64,000 bases of DNA. It comes from Streptomyces sp. NBC_01571 (GTDB lineage: Bacteria; Actinomycetota; Actinomycetes; Streptomycetales; Streptomycetaceae). Shown here piece by piece: positions 1 through 10,600 of the stretch (positions are counted from its first letter, which is position 1; each line of letters begins with the position of its first letter). The stretch is from the NCBI RefSeq assembly GCF_026339875.1, contig NZ_JAPEPZ010000001.1, forward strand, positions 2,480,001 to 2,544,000. The letters are read 5' to 3'. The notes below the pieces were generated by a model. It saw only the letters and a list, made by a program, of their open reading frames with translations, did not search any database and was not told where the DNA came from. A program made the translations under genes and the position numbers.

Positions 1-400
1 GTTCGGCGAGCTTCCTGCCCTCCAGGCCCACCGTCACGGCGCCGATGGGCTGCACGTCGCAGTAGCCGTGCTCCCGGCCGAGCCGGTAGACCTGCTCGAC
101 GACACCGGCGGTGTCGGCGACCGGGAAGGTGTTGGCCATGGCGAACACGGCGGTGTAGCCGCCGCTCGCCGCCGCCCGCGTGCCGGTCAGGACGGTCTCG
201 GAGTCCTCACGGCCGGGCTCGCGCAGATGGGTGTGCAGGTCGACGAGGCCCGGCAGGAGCACCTTGCCGTCCGCCTCGACGACCTCGGCGTCCTCCGCCG
301 GCAGTCCGGTGCCGACCGCGGCGATCGTGTCGCCGTCGATCAGGACGTCCTGCGGCTCGCCGCCGAGCACCTTCGCACCACGGATCAGGATCTTGCTCAT
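1..400 (-). CDS. pyrC: dihydroorotase, N-terminal part (cut by window edge)
   Basis: Dihydroorotase interconverts N-carbamoyl-aspartate and dihydroorotate, the third step of pyrimidine synthesis. The reverse strand from the ATG at 398-400 reads as an amidohydrolase N-terminus, with the metal-binding HTHLREPG motif after a short beta-rich segment and then a GGYTAVFAMANT stretch typical of type-I dihydroorotases. The ATG follows the pyrB stop by 5 bases, and a GA-rich ribosome binding site lies inside the end of pyrB, so translation is probably coupled. About 133 codons are present; the rest lies beyond position 1. The identity is secure from the motif and the pyrR-pyrB-pyrC order. Confidence 0.93.
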   Translation of the reverse strand, partial: MSKILIRGAKVLGGEPQDVLIDGDTIAAVGTGLPAEDAEVVEADGKVLLPGLVDLHTHLREPGREDSETVLTGTRAAASGGYTAVFAMANTFPVADTAGVVEQVYRLGREHGYCDVQPIGAVTVGLEGRKLAE

Positions 401-405
401 TCTTC

Positions 406-1383
406 TTACTTCTCCTCGGTGCGGGTGTGGGTGACGGCGGGCTCGTTGCCGCCCAGCAGGAGGTACAGGACGGCCATGCGGACGGAGACGCCGTTGGCGA
501 CCTGCTCCACGACGGTGCAGCGGTCGGAGTCGGCCACCTCGGCGGTGATCTCCATGCCGCGGACCATCGGGCCGGGGTGCATCACGATGGCGTGCTCGGG
601 CATCTTCGCCATGCGGTCGCCGTCGAGCCCGTAGCGGCGCGAGTACTCGCGCTCGGTCGGGAAGAAGGCCGCGTTCATCCGCTCGCGCTGGACGCGCAGC
701 ATCATCACCGCGTCGGACTTGGCGAGCGTGCTGTCGAGGTCGTACGAGATCTCGCAGGGCCAGGACCCGACGCCCACCGGCACCAGCGTGGGCGGTGCGA
801 CGAGGGTGACCTCGGCGCCGAGGGTGTGCAGCAGGTCGACGTTGGAACGGGCGACGCGGCTGTGCAGGACGTCACCGACGATCGTGATGCGCTTGCCGGC
901 CAGGTCCTGGCCGATCCCGGCGTCTCGGCCGACCAGGCGGCGGCGCATGGTGAAGGCGTCCAGCAGGGCCTGCGTGGGGTGTTGGTGGGTGCCGTCGCCC
1001 GCGTTGATCACGGCCGCGTCGATCCAGCCGGAGGTGGCGAGCCGGTACGGGGCTCCGGAGGCGCCGTGCCGGATGACGACGGCGTCGACGCCCATGGCCT
1101 CGAGGGTCTGGGCGGTGTCCTTGAGGGACTCGCCCTTGGAGACGCTCGAGCCCTTGGCGGTGAAGTTGATGACGTCCGCGGAGAGGCGCTTCTCGGCGGC
1201 CTCGAAGGAGATCCGGGTCCGGGTCGAGTCCTCGAAGAAGAGGTTGACGACGGTGCGGCCGCGCAGGGTCGGCAGTTTCTTGATCGGCCGGTCGGCGACC
1301 CGGGCCATCTCCTCGGCGGTGTCGAGGATCAGGACGGCGTCGTCGCGGGTGAGGTCGGCGGCCGAGATGAGATGACGCTGCAT
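406..1383 (-). CDS. pyrB: aspartate carbamoyltransferase catalytic subunit
   Basis: This enzyme condenses carbamoyl phosphate with aspartate, the committed step of pyrimidine synthesis. The 325-aa protein has the carbamoyl-phosphate motif [11 protein letters not shown] near residue 52 and the [11 protein letters not shown] motif in the middle, both diagnostic of the family, and its length is normal. It lies 127 bases downstream of pyrR and 5 bases upstream of pyrC on the same strand, which suggests one pyr operon. No pyrI regulatory subunit is seen. The ATG at 1381-1383 is the natural start because the protein begins just before the conserved N-terminal helix. Confidence 0.97.
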   Translation of the reverse strand: MQRHLISAADLTRDDAVLILDTAEEMARVADRPIKKLPTLRGRTVVNLFFEDSTRTRISFEAAEKRLSADVINFTAKGSSVSKGESLKDTAQTLEAMGVDAVVIRHGASGAPYRLATSGWIDAAVINAGDGTHQHPTQALLDAFTMRRRLVGRDAGIGQDLAGKRITIVGDVLHSRVARSNVDLLHTLGAEVTLVAPPTLVPVGVGSWPCEISYDLDSTLAKSDAVMMLRVQRERMNAAFFPTEREYSRRYGLDGDRMAKMPEHAIVMHPGPMVRGMEITAEVADSDRCTVVEQVANGVSVRMAVLYLLLGGNEPAVTHTRTEEK

Positions 1384-1510
1384 CTGTCAGGCTCCGTAAG
1401 GCAGTTCAGTTCGGGAGGCGGGCGCCGCGGGGGTGTGCCCCGGGAGCGCCGCGGCGGGCGGGCGCGCAGGCGCACTCGGAGGGCGTACCGCGGTGACGGA
1501 CGCCGGAGTG

Positions 1511-2150
<640 letters not shown>

Positions 2151-2255
2151 TCGGATTTGCGCCATCCACGGTACCAGCCCGGCAACGCGCCTGATCACCC
2201 CCCTTTGAGCCACCCCGGGTGACCCCTGTGGAGCGGTCGGTCCGGACCATTCGGC

Positions 2256-2299
2256 TTGACGGGGGAGAGTAACGCTGCGTAACCTCACAGTGAGTCACC
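2256..2299 (+). promoter_or_regulatory. bldD promoter with BldD-type operator
   Basis: A TTGACG hexamer (2256-2261) and TAACCT (2280-2285) are separated by 18 bases. Immediately downstream is AGTGAgTCACC (2289-2299), which matches the known BldD binding consensus of an AGTGA half-site and a TCACC half-site. A second TCACC follows at 2304-2308. BldD is known to repress its own gene, so the site at the expected transcription start fits autoregulation. The sequence match is direct; the function here is inferred. Confidence 0.7.
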
Positions 2300-2354
2300 A
2301 GAGTCACCAGCCGCGCGGCCGAGCCGCACGTTGATACAGCGTCCGGGGAGCTAT

Positions 2355-2855
2355 ATGTCCAGCGAATACGCCAAACAGCTCGGGGCCAAGCTCCGGGCCA
2401 TCCGCACCCAGCAGGGCCTTTCCCTCCACGGAGTCGAGGAGAAGTCCCAGGGACGCTGGAAGGCGGTCGTGGTCGGTTCCTACGAGCGAGGCGACCGCGC
2501 CGTGACCGTGCAGCGTCTTGCCGAACTGGCCGATTTCTACGGTGTCCCCGTGCAGGAGCTGCTGCCCGGCACCACTCCGGGCGGGGCCGCCGAGCCGCCG
2601 CCGAAGCTCGTCCTCGACCTTGAGCGCCTGGCCCACGTGCCGGCCGAGAAGGCGGGACCCCTGCAGCGCTACGCCGCGACGATCCAGTCGCAGCGCGGTG
2701 ACTACAACGGCAAGGTGCTCTCGATCCGCCAGGACGACCTGCGCACCCTCGCCGTCATCTATGACCAGTCGCCCTCGGTCCTCACCGAGCAGCTGATCAG
2801 CTGGGGTGTGCTGGACGCGGACGCGCGCCGCGCCGTCGCCCACGAAGAGGTCTGA
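2355..2855 (+). CDS. bldD: developmental master repressor BldD
   Basis: BldD is the cyclic-di-GMP-dependent repressor that holds back sporulation genes in Streptomyces. The 166-aa protein has an N-terminal XRE-type helix-turn-helix (about residues 6-65). Its C-terminal domain shows the complete c-di-GMP signature RGD-X8-RQDD, which binds the nucleotide tetramer that glues two monomers together. The ATG at 2355 was chosen over the in-frame one at 2331 because GGGGAG lies just upstream (2345-2350) and the family begins with MSSEYAKQ. It is transcribed divergently from pyrR and converges on nusB across two strong hairpins. Confidence 0.97.
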   Translation: MSSEYAKQLGAKLRAIRTQQGLSLHGVEEKSQGRWKAVVVGSYERGDRAVTVQRLAELADFYGVPVQELLPGTTPGGAAEPPPKLVLDLERLAHVPAEKAGPLQRYAATIQSQRGDYNGKVLSIRQDDLRTLAVIYDQSPSVLTEQLISWGVLDADARRAVAHEEV

Positions 2856-2882
2856 CCCCTTCGGACAGCTCAGCAGAAACGT

Positions 2883-2928
2883 GCCGCCGGGGTGGCCGGG
2901 ACCATGAGGTTCCGGCCACCCCGGCGGC
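2883..2928. terminator. strong hairpin terminator after bldD
   Basis: A perfect 17-bp stem pairs 2883-2899 with 2912-2928, with a 12-base loop, and is followed on the plus strand by TTTCT. It lies 27 bases after the bldD stop codon. It is probably the bldD terminator. Confidence 0.85.
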
Positions 2929-2966
2929 TTTCTGCGGGCCTCGGGGCCCTCGGGGGCACAGGGACG

Positions 2967-3004
2967 CCGGAGGGCCCGCAGCGAACGCGCTGCGGGCCCT
3001 CCGG
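2967..3004. terminator. second hairpin between bldD and nusB
   Basis: A perfect 17-bp stem pairs 2967-2983 with 2988-3004 around the tetraloop AACG. It lies 41 bases beyond the stop of nusB, which runs towards it on the minus strand, so it probably terminates the efp-nusB transcript. It also backs up the bldD terminator. Confidence 0.8.
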
Positions 3005-3045
3005 CAATTTCCCAGCCGTTTCCCGGCTGTGCGGACGAGCCGCGG

Positions 3046-3480
3046 TCAGGCCTCGTCGCGGCGGAGCGACGGCTTCAGGTCCTTGAGCCGGCCCAGCAGT
3101 CCGTTGACGAACGAGGGCGACTCGTCCGTGGAGAACTCCTTGGCCAGCTGCACCGCCTCGTCGAGCACCACCGCGTCGGGGGTTCCGTCGACCCAGATCA
3201 GCTCGTAGGCGCCGAGGCGCAGGATGTTGCGGTCGACGACCGGCATCCTGTCCAGCGTCCAGTCGACGGCGTACGTCGCGATGAGCTCGTCGATCCGCTT
3301 CGCCTTGGTGGCGTAGCCCTCGACCAGCTCCATCGTGTACTCGCTGACCGGTGGCTGCCGGGTGTCGTTCCGGGAGTGCCGGATCCAGTCCGCGAGGACC
3401 GTCAGGACGTCCACGCCGCGCTGGTCGCCCTCGAAGAGGATCTGGAAGGCGCGCTTGCGGGCCGTGTTGCGGGCAGCCAC
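3046..3480 (-). CDS. nusB: transcription antitermination factor NusB
   Basis: NusB pairs with S10/NusE on boxA RNA to prevent early termination in rRNA operons. The 144-aa protein begins MAARNTARKRAFQILFEGD, the basic N-terminal helix of the family, and contains the conserved RMPVVDRNILRLGAYEL and AVQLAKEF-type segments. Its length is normal. The GTG at 3478-3480 is the start, 2 bases after the efp stop codon, so the two genes are co-transcribed and probably translationally coupled. The order bldD/nusB/efp is a conserved Streptomyces arrangement. Confidence 0.96.
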   Translation of the reverse strand: MAARNTARKRAFQILFEGDQRGVDVLTVLADWIRHSRNDTRQPPVSEYTMELVEGYATKAKRIDELIATYAVDWTLDRMPVVDRNILRLGAYELIWVDGTPDAVVLDEAVQLAKEFSTDESPSFVNGLLGRLKDLKPSLRRDEA

Positions 3481-3482
3481 GG

Positions 3483-4049
3483 TTAGCTGTTCACCCGGCC
3501 GAGGTAGTCGCTCGTGCGGGTGTCGACCTTGATCTTCTCACCGGTGGTGATGAAGAGCGGGACCTGGATCTGGTGGCCGGTCTCCAGGGTGGCGGGCTTG
3601 GTGCCACCGGTGGAGCGGTCGCCCTGGACACCCGGCTCGGTCTCCTGGATGACGAGCTCGACGGCGGCGGGCAGCTCGACGAAGAGCACCTCGCCCTCGT
3701 GCTGAGCCACGGTGGCCGTGAAGCCCTCGATCAGGAAGTTGGCGGCGTCGCCGACGGACTTGCGGTCGACCATGAGCTGGTCGTACGTGTCCATGTCCAT
3801 GAAGACGAAGTACTCGCCGTCCATGTACGAGAACTGCATGTCGCGCTTGTCGATCGTGGCCGTCTCGACCTTGACGCCGGCGTTGAACGTCTTGTCGACG
3901 ACCTTGCCGGAGAGCACGTTCTTCAGCTTGGTGCGCACGAAGGCCGGGCCCTTGCCGGGCTTGACGTGCTGGAACTCGACGACGGACCAGAGCTGGCCTC
4001 CGTCGAGCTTGAGCACCAGGCCGTTCTTGAGGTCGTTCGTGGAAGCCAC
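3483..4049 (-). CDS. efp: elongation factor P
   Basis: EF-P rescues ribosomes stalled on consecutive prolines. The 188-aa protein has the three beta-barrel domains of the family. The loop that enters the peptidyl-transferase centre reads VKPGKGPAF, with lysine at the tip (about residue 32). This palindromic PGKGP loop is the actinobacterial type reported to work with an unmodified lysine, and no epmA/epmB-like modification gene is seen nearby. The start is GTG at 4047-4049. It is cotranscribed with nusB downstream and lies 57 bases after an M24 peptidase-like gene. Confidence 0.97.
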   Translation of the reverse strand: MASTNDLKNGLVLKLDGGQLWSVVEFQHVKPGKGPAFVRTKLKNVLSGKVVDKTFNAGVKVETATIDKRDMQFSYMDGEYFVFMDMDTYDQLMVDRKSVGDAANFLIEGFTATVAQHEGEVLFVELPAAVELVIQETEPGVQGDRSTGGTKPATLETGHQIQVPLFITTGEKIKVDTRTSDYLGRVNS

Positions 4050-4106
4050 GGTTGCGGAATCTCCTGGACTGACGTGGACGACCCCGGGACACGCGCACAG
4101 CCGGGG

Positions 4107-5213
4107 CTAGAGCGCGAGCAGTTCCTTGGTCGTGATGGTGAGTAGCTCGGGTCCGCCGTCCGCCTCGGGGCGCACGACGAGCGTGTCATCGATCCTGACA
4201 CCGCCCCGGCCCGGGAGGTGGACCCCCGGTTCGACGGTGACCGGCACGCAAGCGTCCAGTTTACCCATGGCCGCGGGGGCCAGCTGCGGGTCCTCGTCGA
4301 TTTCGAGCCCGACACCATGCCCCGTCAGTGAGGGAAGGGCCTCCGCGTACCCCGCGGAGTCGAGCACCTGGCGTGCCGCGCGGTCCACGTCGCGGTAGGC
4401 GACGCCGGGCACCAGCGCCTCGCGTCCGGCCCGCTGGGCGGCGAAGACGAGGTCGTAGAGGGCGATCTGCCAGTCCGCGGGCGAGGTGCCGATCACGAAA
4501 GTACGGCCGACCTCGCAGCGGTAGCCGCGATAGGTCGCGCCGAGACAGACGGACAGGAAATCGCCCTCCTCGACCCGCCGGTCCGTCGGCCGGTGCCTGC
4601 ATCTCCCGGAGTTCGGCCCGGTACCCACCGAGGTCGCGAAGGCCGGTCCGTCGGCGCCGTGGTCGACCAGACGGCGCTCCAGTTCGAGGGCGAGATGACG
4701 CTCCGTCCGGCCGACGAGAATGGATTCGAGGAGTTCCCCGAGCGCCTGGTCGGCGATCTCCGCGCCGATGCGCAGACAGGAGATCTCCTCCTCGTCCTTG
4801 ATCACCCGCAGCTGTTCGACCGCGGCGCCCAGGTCGCTCAGGCGCAGCCGCGGTGCCACCGACCCCATGGCCCGGTGCCGGCTCACGGTCAGGTGGTGCT
4901 CCTCCACGGCCAGCGAGTCGGCTCCCTGAGCGGTGGCGACATCGGCCGCGGCGACGGCCGGGTCGCCGCCCGCACCCGACAGCGCCTGTACGCGCAGCGT
5001 CTCGTCCGGACGTCCCGCGCCGGCCTCGTCGGCCGGCGGACCCGTGCAGAGCAACAGGTCCTCGCCCCTGCCCAGCAGGAGGACGGCACCGCGCGGGGCC
5101 GCCCCCGCGAGATACCTCACGTTGGCGGGGCGCGTGACGAGCGCGGTCGCGCTGCCGCCCGCCGTACAGCGCTCCCTCAGCCGCTCGCGGCGAGCCGCGT
5201 ACACCTCTGACAT
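4107..5213 (-). CDS. M24 (aminopeptidase P / prolidase-like) family protein with degenerate metal site
   Basis: The 368-aa protein has the two-domain layout of Xaa-Pro peptidases: a creatinase N-terminal domain (about 1-135) and a pita-bread domain (about 140-365), with family landmarks TGHGVGLEI and TVEPGVHLPGRGGVR. Several metal ligands of active M24 enzymes are altered. The first Asp aligns with Cys223, the second Asp with Glu234, the VHE histidine with Asp306, and the final Glu with Asp342, while His299 and Glu328 are kept. It may be a weak enzyme, use metal differently or have become a binding protein. It is upstream of efp on the same strand, 57 bases apart. The fold call is firm; peptidase activity is doubtful. 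Confidence 0.85.
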   Translation of the reverse strand: MSEVYAARRERLRERCTAGGSATALVTRPANVRYLAGAAPRGAVLLLGRGEDLLLCTGPPADEAGAGRPDETLRVQALSGAGGDPAVAAADVATAQGADSLAVEEHHLTVSRHRAMGSVAPRLRLSDLGAAVEQLRVIKDEEEISCLRIGAEIADQALGELLESILVGRTERHLALELERRLVDHGADGPAFATSVGTGPNSGRCRHRPTDRRVEEGDFLSVCLGATYRGYRCEVGRTFVIGTSPADWQIALYDLVFAAQRAGREALVPGVAYRDVDRAARQVLDSAGYAEALPSLTGHGVGLEIDEDPQLAPAAMGKLDACVPVTVEPGVHLPGRGGVRIDDTLVVRPEADGGPELLTITTKELLAL

Positions 5214-5269
5214 GGATCGAGCCTACGAGCGCCGACCGGATACCGCCGGTTCAGCGGGGCCGGACGGGC

Positions 5270-5600
5270 GCGTGGGGGTGCGGGGCGCACGGAGACCCGG
5301 GTTGCCGGAGGTACGGCCGTGGGTGCCGACGCGTCCCGGCCCGGCACCGGAAGGAGGGCCGGGGGTGCCGGAGCGCGTACCCGGCCTGCGTCGGAGACGC
5401 GGCCCGAGGTGGTGCCGACGCGCGTACCGGCCGGCGTCGGTGCCGGCCCCGTACCCGGCCTGCGTCCGAGATGCGGCCCGAGGTGATGCCTGGCGCGCGC
5501 ACCCGGCCGGTGTCGGACGTACGGCCGGGGACGGTGCCGGCGCGTGTGCCCGGCCGGCGTCGGTGGATGCCCGCGCGGCGCCCGCGGACGCGTACGACAC
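5270..5600. repeat. degenerate GC-rich direct repeats in a 479-bp intergenic stretch
   Basis: The gap 5214-5692 holds no convincing gene. It contains loosely repeated units built around CGCGTACCCGGCC followed by a GCGTCGG-type block. Recognisable copies begin near 5374, 5424, 5454, 5498 and 5544. The pair 5454-5484 and 5382-5412 is the closest (cccggcctgcgtc then gagaNgcggcccgagg). ORFs here are composition artefacts. The origin and role are unknown. Confidence 0.6.
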
Positions 5601-5692
5601 CGCCGGCACGGCGCCGCGGGACCCCCGCCGGACGCCGTGCGGTCGGGGTGGCCGGGCTACCACTGTCCGGACGCCGTGCCGTCAGGGCCGGG

Positions 5693-6571
5693 CTACCACT
5701 GCGGGGGGCTGGCGATCGAACGGGCGAGTACGTCGTCCAGGACCCGGGCCGTTGCCGGTACGTCGAGCTGCGAGTTGTCGATGATGGGCAGCCCGGAGCC
5801 GTACCAGCCGGCCATCCGGCCGTGGATGCGGGCCACTTCCTCGTCGGTGAGGCGGCGGTTTCCGGAGCGCTCCGCGTTGCGCTCCAGAACTATCTCCAGG
5901 CCAGGCAGCAGGACGACGGGCAGCAGTCCAGGACCGACGTGCCGCTTCCAGCCGCCGAGGCCGACGACCGGGCGGTCCGGGAAGACGGCGTCGTCGAGGA
6001 TGCAGGAGATGCCGTTCGCCAGGAAGTTCCGGGCGGCGAAGCCGCAGGTGCGGCGGGCCAGGCGGTACTGCGCCTCCGAGTGGTCGTTCCACCCCGACTG
6101 GGGGTCGGCGAACCCGGAGCGGACCCATTCGCGTACGTCGTCGAGGCTGATGTGGGCGGTCGGGACGCGGCGGTGCTCCGCCCAGTACTTGGCGACGCTG
6201 GTCTTGCCCGCGCCCGCGGGGCCGATGAGCAGCACGGCGAGCGTGGTCGCGGTGGGATCGGGGGCGCCCGTGGCGGGGGGTGCGCTCGGCATGGCGACCG
6301 GGCCGCCCGGGGGCAGCTGCACATGCCCCGTGGTGTCGGGCACGGGCGGTACGGGTGCGTGCTGCGGGGGCGCGGGGTGCGGCAGGTGCGCCGGCGGCGC
6401 CGGAGGTCCCGGCGGCGGGCCGGCGAAGCCGGGCGCGGGTGCGTTCGTGGGTGCCGGGCCGGGGTGTCCGCCGGGGTGCCCCGGGTGCTGCGCGGCCGGC
6501 GACCAGCCGGCGCCCGGTCCGTGCCCCGGCTGGTGGGGCGGCGGCAGCGGAGCCCCCACTGCGTGCTGCAT
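5693..6571 (-). CDS. P-loop ATPase / kinase-like protein with proline-rich N-terminus
   Basis: The first roughly 105 of 292 residues are a Pro/Gly/Ala/His-rich, probably disordered segment. After that comes a Walker A motif GPAGAGKTS (about 118-126) and an AAA_33-type small-molecule or nucleotide-kinase fold, with an aspartate-rich ISLDDVREW segment and a C-terminal DEEVARIHGRM stretch. This fold covers gluconate kinase, Zeta-toxin-like and similar phosphotransferases, and the substrate cannot be read from sequence. It follows aroB by about 200 bases, past a terminator-like hairpin, so it probably has its own promoter. No antitoxin-like partner is seen. Confidence 0.75.
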   Translation of the reverse strand: MQHAVGAPLPPPHQPGHGPGAGWSPAAQHPGHPGGHPGPAPTNAPAPGFAGPPPGPPAPPAHLPHPAPPQHAPVPPVPDTTGHVQLPPGGPVAMPSAPPATGAPDPTATTLAVLLIGPAGAGKTSVAKYWAEHRRVPTAHISLDDVREWVRSGFADPQSGWNDHSEAQYRLARRTCGFAARNFLANGISCILDDAVFPDRPVVGLGGWKRHVGPGLLPVVLLPGLEIVLERNAERSGNRRLTDEEVARIHGRMAGWYGSGLPIIDNSQLDVPATARVLDDVLARSIASPPQW

Positions 6572-6681
6572 CCGGTGCCACTCCGTCTCGTACAGGCGAT
6601 GGGCGCTGGCGAGCGGAGCCTTGGTCCCGACCCGCTCTCCCCCACCCTAGAGGGCGCGGGAGGCGCCCCTACCGAACGGTA

Positions 6682-6719
6682 CCTTCCCCGGCCGCCGTTG
6701 TGTGAACGGCCGGGAAAGG
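6682..6719 (-). terminator. hairpin downstream of aroB
   Basis: The arms CCTTCCCCGG and CCGGGAAAGG, with an inner GCCGTT/AACGGC stem and the loop GTGTG, form a hairpin with a small bulge. It lies about 55 bases beyond the aroB stop on the minus strand and probably ends the aro operon transcript. Confidence 0.65.
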
Positions 6720-6774
6720 CGGGAAGTGCCCATGAGGCGAGGGCAAACCTGCCCAAGTGAGGGCCCGTTGGGCG

Positions 6775-9562
<2,788 letters not shown>

Positions 9563-9718
9563 CGGTGCTCCTCATGCTCGCGCCCTGGTACTGCTGCTGC
9601 GTACACGCGTCCTTGCGTACGGCGACGGCGCGACCGGGTGCGCGGCCCTGGCCCGCCACCCCCGATCCTCCCATGGCCGGGCCCCCCGTCCGGCCTCAGG
9701 TCCATCAGACGGACGTGC

Positions 9719-9751
9719 CCGGTCCGGCCGGAGGGTGCTCGGCCGGACCGG
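9719..9751 (-). terminator. hairpin between aroE and aroC
   Basis: A perfect 12-bp stem pairs 9719-9730 with 9740-9751. It lies just beyond the aroE stop on the minus strand, so aroC (starting 9562) is probably at least partly transcribed from its own promoter within the 198-bp gap. Confidence 0.65.
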
Positions 9752-9760
9752 ACGAGGTGT

Positions 9761-10600
9761 TCAGCGTCTGGCGAGCGCGTGCTCGCCCGCCTTGCGCATG
9801 GCGCCCAGGGGGGCCGGGGAGCGTCCGGTCATCTGCTCGACCTGCAGCACGGCCTGGTGCACGAGCAGGTCGAGGCCGCCGACGACGGCGCCGCCGTACG
9901 CCGACCAGCGGGCGGCGAGTTCGGTGGGCCACGGGTCGTAGAGCACGTCGAAGAGGGTCGCGGGGCGCTCGGGGACGGCGGCGGCCAGCGCGTCCGTGGT
10001 ACCCGCCGGGGTCGTGGCGATCACCAGCGGGGCGCGCAGGGCCCGCTCGGCGTCCGCCCAGTCCGCGATACGGACCGTCACGTCGAGCCGTTCGCCCCAC
10101 TGAAGCATCTCGGCGGCGCGCTCGGCGCTGCGAACGTACGCGACGACTTCTCCGGTGCAGATGCGTGCCAGCGCGGCCAGCGCGGACGAGGCGGTGGCCC
10201 CGGCGCCCAGGACGGCGGCGGACTCCACCTGCTCGATGCCGTGCTCACGCAACGCGGCGACCATCCCCGGGATGTCGGTGTTGTCCCCGAGGCGACGTCC
10301 GTCGTCGGTGAGGACGACGGTGTTGACCGCCTCGACGGAGGCAGCCGTCTCACTGATCCCGTCGAGCAGCGGGATGACGGCCCGCTTGAGCGGCATGGTC
10401 AGCGAGAGGCCCGCCCATTCGCCGCCGAGCTCCTCCAGGAAGCCGGGCAGCCTCTCCTCGTCGACCTCGAAGCGGTCGTAGGACCAGTCGTCGAGTCCCA
10501 GTTCCCGGTACGCGGCGCGGTGCAGCACCGGCGAGAGGGAATGGGCGATCGGCGAACCGAGGACCGCCGCCCGCCGGGCGTCAGCGGCCCGAACTCTCAT
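9761..10600 (-). CDS. aroE: shikimate dehydrogenase
   Basis: AroE reduces 3-dehydroshikimate to shikimate with NADPH. The 279-aa protein starts with the substrate-binding GSPIAHSLSPVLHR segment, has the catalytic-lysine motif GLSLTMPLKRAV, and carries the nucleotide-binding glycine-rich VLGAGATASSALAAL. The ATG at 10598-10600 is used; it lies 20 bases inside the 3' end of mltG, an overlap that implies coupling. An upstream in-frame codon would add residues not found in the family. Confidence 0.94.
   Translation of the reverse strand: MRVRAADARRAAVLGSPIAHSLSPVLHRAAYRELGLDDWSYDRFEVDEERLPGFLEELGGEWAGLSLTMPLKRAVIPLLDGISETAASVEAVNTVVLTDDGRRLGDNTDIPGMVAALREHGIEQVESAAVLGAGATASSALAALARICTGEVVAYVRSAERAAEMLQWGERLDVTVRIADWADAERALRAPLVIATTPAGTTDALAAAVPERPATLFDVLYDPWPTELAARWSAYGGAVVGGLDLLVHQAVLQVEQMTGRSPAPLGAMRKAGEHALARR

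Noticed and set aside
5223..5663. 146-aa minus-strand ORF in the gap before the P-loop gene
   Set aside because: Arg/Pro/Ala/Gly-rich composition follows the DNA repeats, with no start signal or recognisable motif.
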